This document shows, piece by piece, positions 61,116 to 64,000 of a DNA stretch of 64,000 nt (positions are counted from its first letter, which is position 1; each line of letters opens with the position of its first letter). The translations under genes were made by a program, and so were the position numbers. The notes under the pieces are model-generated. The model searched no databases. It had not been told where the DNA came from and was given only the letters and a program-made list of their open reading frames with translations. Origin of the DNA: Streptomyces sp. V1I1 (lineage in GTDB: Bacteria; Actinomycetota; Actinomycetes; Streptomycetales; Streptomycetaceae); the NCBI RefSeq assembly GCF_030817355.1, contig NZ_JAUSZH010000001.1, positions 1,922,001 to 1,986,000 on the forward strand, read 5' to 3'.

Positions 61116-62351
61116 ATGACGGACCACGCAGCGGACGGCGAGCGGCTGACCACCAAGGAGGCGGCCGCACGGCTCGGCGTGAAACCCGAGACGGTGTACG
61201 CGTATGTCAGCCGCGGCCAGCTCTCCAGCAGGCGCGATCCCAGCGGCCGCGGCAGCACCTTCGACGCCAATGAGGTCGACGCGCTCTCCCGCAAGGGCCG
61301 ACGGGAGCCCGCTTCCGTCGGCGACGTCACTCAGCGGATCCGCACCCGCATCACGCTGATCGACAAGGACCGCTACTACTTCCGGGGCGTCGACGCCACC
61401 GAACTCGCCCGCCGCTACGGCTACGAGGAGGTCGCCGACTGGCTCTGGACCGGCACCCTGCGGGCCGGTGTCCGGTTCACCGCCCCCGCCGAGCCGCTCG
61501 CCGCCGCCCGTCGCGCGGTCGAGGCGCTGCCCGCGCACAGCGGTTCGGCGGACCGGCTCCGGGTGGCCGCCATCGCGGCCGCGGTCGCGGATCCGCTGCG
61601 CTTCGACCTCGACCGGGACGCCGTGCTCGGCAGCGCCCGGACGCTGATCCCCACCCTCGTAGATGCCCTGCCTACGGTCGGCAGGCCGCACCGGGGCGAG
61701 GGCCGGATCGCCTGGCGGCTCTGGTCGCGACTGACCGCCGAGCGCCCGGACGAGTCATTCATTCGGGCCCTGGACATGGCTCTCTCCCTGCTGATCGACC
61801 ACGATCTGGCCGCCTCGACGCTCGCCGTGCGGGTCGCCGCATCCGCGCGCGCCCATCCGTACGCCGTGGTCTCGGCAGGACTCGGCGCACTCGACGGCCC
61901 GCTGCACGGGGCCGCCAGCGGTCTCGCACACCGCATGCTGGCCGAGGTCCTGGAGCGGGGAAGCGCCGCGGCCGTCGTGGCGGACCATCTGCGGGCGGGC
62001 CGTCGTGTGCCGGGTCTCGGCCATCGGCTCTACCCGGGCAAGGACCCCCGCGCCGAGGCGCTGTTCGGCGTACTGGCCGAGCTGCCCACCGCCCGTCCCG
62101 CGCTCGAGGCGGCACGCGAGGTGGAGGCCACGACGGCCCGCCATGTGGAGCTGCACGCCAATGTCGACCTGGCGCTCGCGGTGCTCTCGGTGGCGTCCGG
62201 GATGCCGGCCGAGGCGGGCGAGACGGTCTTCGCCGTGGCGCGTACGGCCGGCTGGATCGCGCACGCGATGGAGGAGTACGAGGAGCGCCCGCTGCGGATG
62301 CGTCCGAGTGGGCAGTACGACGGCCCCCGCCCGCCCAGGCCGTTGCCGTGA
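61116..62351 (+). CDS. citrate synthase with N-terminal helix-turn-helix domain
   Basis: About 411 aa. Residues 8-50 form a MerR/excisionase-type winged helix (LTTKEAAARLGVKPETVYAYVSRGQL), joined to a citrate synthase fold: GALDGPLHGAASGLAHRML near 260, VPGLGHRLYPGKDPRAEAL near 297 and ELHANVDLALAVLSVASGM near 345, with the catalytic His and Asp positions kept. It may act as enzyme, as a DNA-binding sensor, or both. ATG 61116 (GGTGACGG ahead) is chosen; ATG 61101 would be nearly leaderless. Its head could bind the palindromes in its own promoter (inference). Confidence 0.9.
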   Translation: MTDHAADGERLTTKEAAARLGVKPETVYAYVSRGQLSSRRDPSGRGSTFDANEVDALSRKGRREPASVGDVTQRIRTRITLIDKDRYYFRGVDATELARRYGYEEVADWLWTGTLRAGVRFTAPAEPLAAARRAVEALPAHSGSADRLRVAAIAAAVADPLRFDLDRDAVLGSARTLIPTLVDALPTVGRPHRGEGRIAWRLWSRLTAERPDESFIRALDMALSLLIDHDLAASTLAVRVAASARAHPYAVVSAGLGALDGPLHGAASGLAHRMLAEVLERGSAAAVVADHLRAGRRVPGLGHRLYPGKDPRAEALFGVLAELPTARPALEAAREVEATTARHVELHANVDLALAVLSVASGMPAEAGETVFAVARTAGWIAHAMEEYEERPLRMRPSGQYDGPRPPRPLP

Positions 62352-62371
62352 GCAGGAGGAGGACTCGACGC

Positions 62372-62409
62372 GTCAGGAGCGGTAGGTCTCGTCAGGAGCG
62401 ATAGGCCTC
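62372..62409. repeat. 19-bp tandem duplication over a gene end
   Basis: CGTCAGGAGCGGTAGGTCT (62372-62390) is followed at once by a copy with two mismatches (62391-62409). On the minus strand the copies encode EAYRS-stop and ETYRS-stop, a duplicated C-terminus of the remnant gene. Confidence 0.85.
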
Positions 62410-62588
62410 CACTTCACTGACCTGCGCCGTCGGCCAGCCGGTGTTGGCCGTCACAGTGAGGCGCAGATGGCGGATGCTCATACCGGCCGGGAGCCGGACG
62501 GTGACCTGCGATTCGGCGGGGCGGCCGACCGGGGCGGCGACCTGCTCGAAGTCGGCGAGGTCCACCGCCGCCCAGGGCGCGTGAGTGG
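62392..62588 (-). pseudogene. remnant of a discoidin (F5/8 type C)-domain protein gene
   Basis: About 65 codons on the minus strand have protein-like composition and resemble the last part of an F5/8 type C carbohydrate-binding domain (WAAVDL; VTVRLPAGMSIRHLRLTVT; WPTAQVSEVEAYRS-stop). Homology-like sequence stops near 62588, just before the sensor kinase start. No upstream body of the gene exists, so it looks like the 3' remnant of a larger secreted protein gene. The open frame extends to 62748, but that part overlaps the kinase and is out of character. Confidence 0.6.
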
Positions 62589-62629
62589 AAATTTCGGAAA
62601 GGCCGCTCGGCCCTCTACCGTTCCTAGGC

Positions 62630-64000
62630 ATGAGCCCCGTTCCGACCACCCCCGCCCGGCGCCGGCGGTTCGGCTGGCCGCAGCGGGTTTTCTCCCAGGT
62701 CCTGCTGATGCAGCTGGCCATAGCCACCGGTGTCACTGTGCTGGCCACCGGTCTCTTCCTCGCGCCGCTCAGCGCCCAGCTCGACGATCAGGCGATGCGC
62801 CGGGCGCTCGCCATCGCCGAGACCACCGCCTCCCCGGAGGTCGCCGACGAGCTGCTCGGCTCACGGCCGACGGCCGCCGGTCCGGTACAGGCCGAGGCCG
62901 AGCGGATCCGGGAGGCCACCGGTGCCGAGTACGTCGTGATCATGGACAGGCGCGGGGTGCGCTGGTCCCACACCGCCCCCCAGGAGATAGGCCGCGTCGT
63001 CTCCACCGACCCCAGCGCGGCGCTGGCGGGCAACGAGGTGATGGAGATCGACAGCGGGACACTCGGCCGATCCGCCCGCGGAAAGGTGCCGCTGCGCGAC
63101 GACAGCGGCAGGATCGTCGGCGCGGTGTCGGTCGGCATCGAGTACGACAGCGTGCGCGCCCGGCTGCTGGCCGCGATCCCGGGGCTGCTCGCATACGCCG
63201 GCGGGGCACTGGCCGTCGGGGCCCTGGCCGCCTATCTCATCTCCCGCAGGCTCCAGCGGCAGACGCACGACCTGGCCTTCTCCGACATCTCCGCGCTGCT
63301 GGCGGAGCGCGAGGCGATGCTGCACGGCATCCGGGAAGGGGTCGTGGCCCTCGACAGGTCGGGCCGGATCCGGCTGATGAACGACGAGGCGCAGCGGCTG
63401 CTCGGCCTCGGCCAAGAGGTGATGGGGCGGCCGCTCGACGAGGTGCTGGGCGATGGCAGAACGACCGATGTACTGGCAGGTCGGGTCACCGGCGAGGACC
63501 TGCTGACCGTACGAGGCAACCGGGTGCTGATCGCCAACCGGATGCCGACCGACGACGGCGGCGCCGTCGCCACCCTGCGCGACCGCACCGAGCTGGAGCA
63601 GCTCGGCCGCGAGCTGGACTCGACCCGCGGACTGATCGACGCCCTGCGCGCACAGGACCATGAGCACGCCAACCGGATGCACACCCTGCTCGGACTGCTC
63701 GAACTGGAGATGCACGAGGAGGCAGTGGAGTTCGTCACCGAGGTGGTCGGCGTGCACCGGGCCACCGCCGAGCAGGTCACCGAGAAGATCCACGACCCTC
63801 TGCTGGCCGCACTGCTGGTGGGCAAGGCGACGGTAGCGGCGGAGCGCGGCGTCTCGCTGCGCATCGCGCCGGGGACGCTGTTGCCCGACCGGCTGGTGGA
63901 CCCGCGCGGTCTGGTCACCGTCGTCGGGAACCTCATCGACAACGCGCTGGACGCGGCCGCCGGATCGCAGGACCCGCGGATCGAGGTCGAGCTGCGGGCC
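62630..64000 (+). CDS. CitA/DcuS-type sensor histidine kinase (3' end outside window)
   Basis: 457 residues are visible and the frame is open to the edge. A first helix (about 20-45) and second (about 184-204) flank an extracytoplasmic PAS-like sensor (AEYVVIMDRRGVRWSHTAPQEIG near 103; PLRDDSGRIVGAVSVGIEY near 144). A cytoplasmic PAS follows (MLHGIREGVVALDRSGRIRLMNDEA near 228), then a SpoOB-type DHp with phospho-His in RAQDHEHANRMHTLLGLLE near 345, and the start of the HATPase (VVGNLIDNALDAA near 430). This family senses citrate, fumarate or other C4/C6 acids, fitting the citrate synthases next door, but the ligand is inferred. A response regulator should follow to the right. Confidence 0.92.
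   Translation, partial: MSPVPTTPARRRRFGWPQRVFSQVLLMQLAIATGVTVLATGLFLAPLSAQLDDQAMRRALAIAETTASPEVADELLGSRPTAAGPVQAEAERIREATGAEYVVIMDRRGVRWSHTAPQEIGRVVSTDPSAALAGNEVMEIDSGTLGRSARGKVPLRDDSGRIVGAVSVGIEYDSVRARLLAAIPGLLAYAGGALAVGALAAYLISRRLQRQTHDLAFSDISALLAEREAMLHGIREGVVALDRSGRIRLMNDEAQRLLGLGQEVMGRPLDEVLGDGRTTDVLAGRVTGEDLLTVRGNRVLIANRMPTDDGGAVATLRDRTELEQLGRELDSTRGLIDALRAQDHEHANRMHTLLGLLELEMHEEAVEFVTEVVGVHRATAEQVTEKIHDPLLAALLVGKATVAAERGVSLRIAPGTLLPDRLVDPRGLVTVVGNLIDNALDAAAGSQDPRIEVELRA

Noticed and set aside
59865..61691. 608-codon version of the leftward citrate synthase
   Set aside because: The upstream extension is antisense to the HTH-citrate synthase gene. ATG 61028 has a strong ribosome site and family-typical length.
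62589..62748. 5' part of the discoidin-like ORF as a real 118-aa gene
   Set aside because: It overlaps the sensor kinase start antisense and its sequence there is not domain-like. Only the 3' part looks like coding remnant.

Overview
The window has very high GC content, GTG/TTG starts, near-continuous coding and a gene order typical of a Streptomyces chromosome. Markers include sepH, cutRS, DUF4193, DUF3710 next to dut, a c-di-AMP riboswitch ahead of an M23 peptidase, parC, and twin citrate synthases. No tRNA, rRNA or CRISPR array was seen.

Region 1 (1-17730) is the right edge of a nonribosomal peptide cluster. A 2598-aa synthetase (C-A-T-E-C-A-T) is followed in the same direction by a second synthetase (C-A with an embedded methyltransferase) that runs off the left edge. 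The pocket residues read Ser (epimerised to D-Ser), then a Gly/Ala-like pocket, then a Cys-like pocket with N-methylation. Upstream lie an ABM-fold monooxygenase, a kynurenine 3-monooxygenase-like flavoprotein, an isopropylmalate-dehydrogenase-like enzyme and a type II thioesterase. Divergent from these is a stand-alone aryl-AMP ligase. The ensemble matches the logic of the bis-intercalating quinoxaline/quinoline depsipeptides (echinomycin, triostin, thiocoraline): aryl starter, D-Ser, small residue, N-methyl-Cys. Genes for the rest of the starter pathway, the last module, the cyclising thioesterase and resistance would lie left of the window.

Region 2 (17731-19845) is a junction holding an IS110-family element, with a strongly structured upstream non-coding segment that is a candidate bridge RNA.

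Region 3 (19846-31000) looks like an ancestral actinobacterial block: TrmA-type RNA methyltransferase, KimA-like K+ transporter, a ceoB/ceoC (TrkA) pair, DUF3159, OB-fold protein, kdpE/kdpD, DUF3710 and dut. It concentrates potassium homeostasis functions.

Region 4 (31000-50500) is housekeeping: thioesterase, DUF3093, DUF4193, cutRS, inositol monophosphatase, ferrochelatase, an MFS transporter, a sugar-lactone oxidase, sepH, a sulfurtransferase, a VOC protein, thymidine kinase, a phosphodiesterase-like protein, DUF5998, a GNAT/CoA-ligase fusion and HPr.

Region 5 (50500-64000) holds a GntR regulator, an M23 peptidase broken by a frameshift downstream of an intact-looking c-di-AMP riboswitch, an M16 peptidase pair, parC, a CobW GTPase, a DUF6082 protein and two divergent citrate synthases. 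One synthase carries a DNA-binding head and shares an AT-rich palindromic intergenic region with the other. The region ends with a remnant discoidin-type gene and the start of a CitA/DcuS-type sensor kinase that runs off the right edge.
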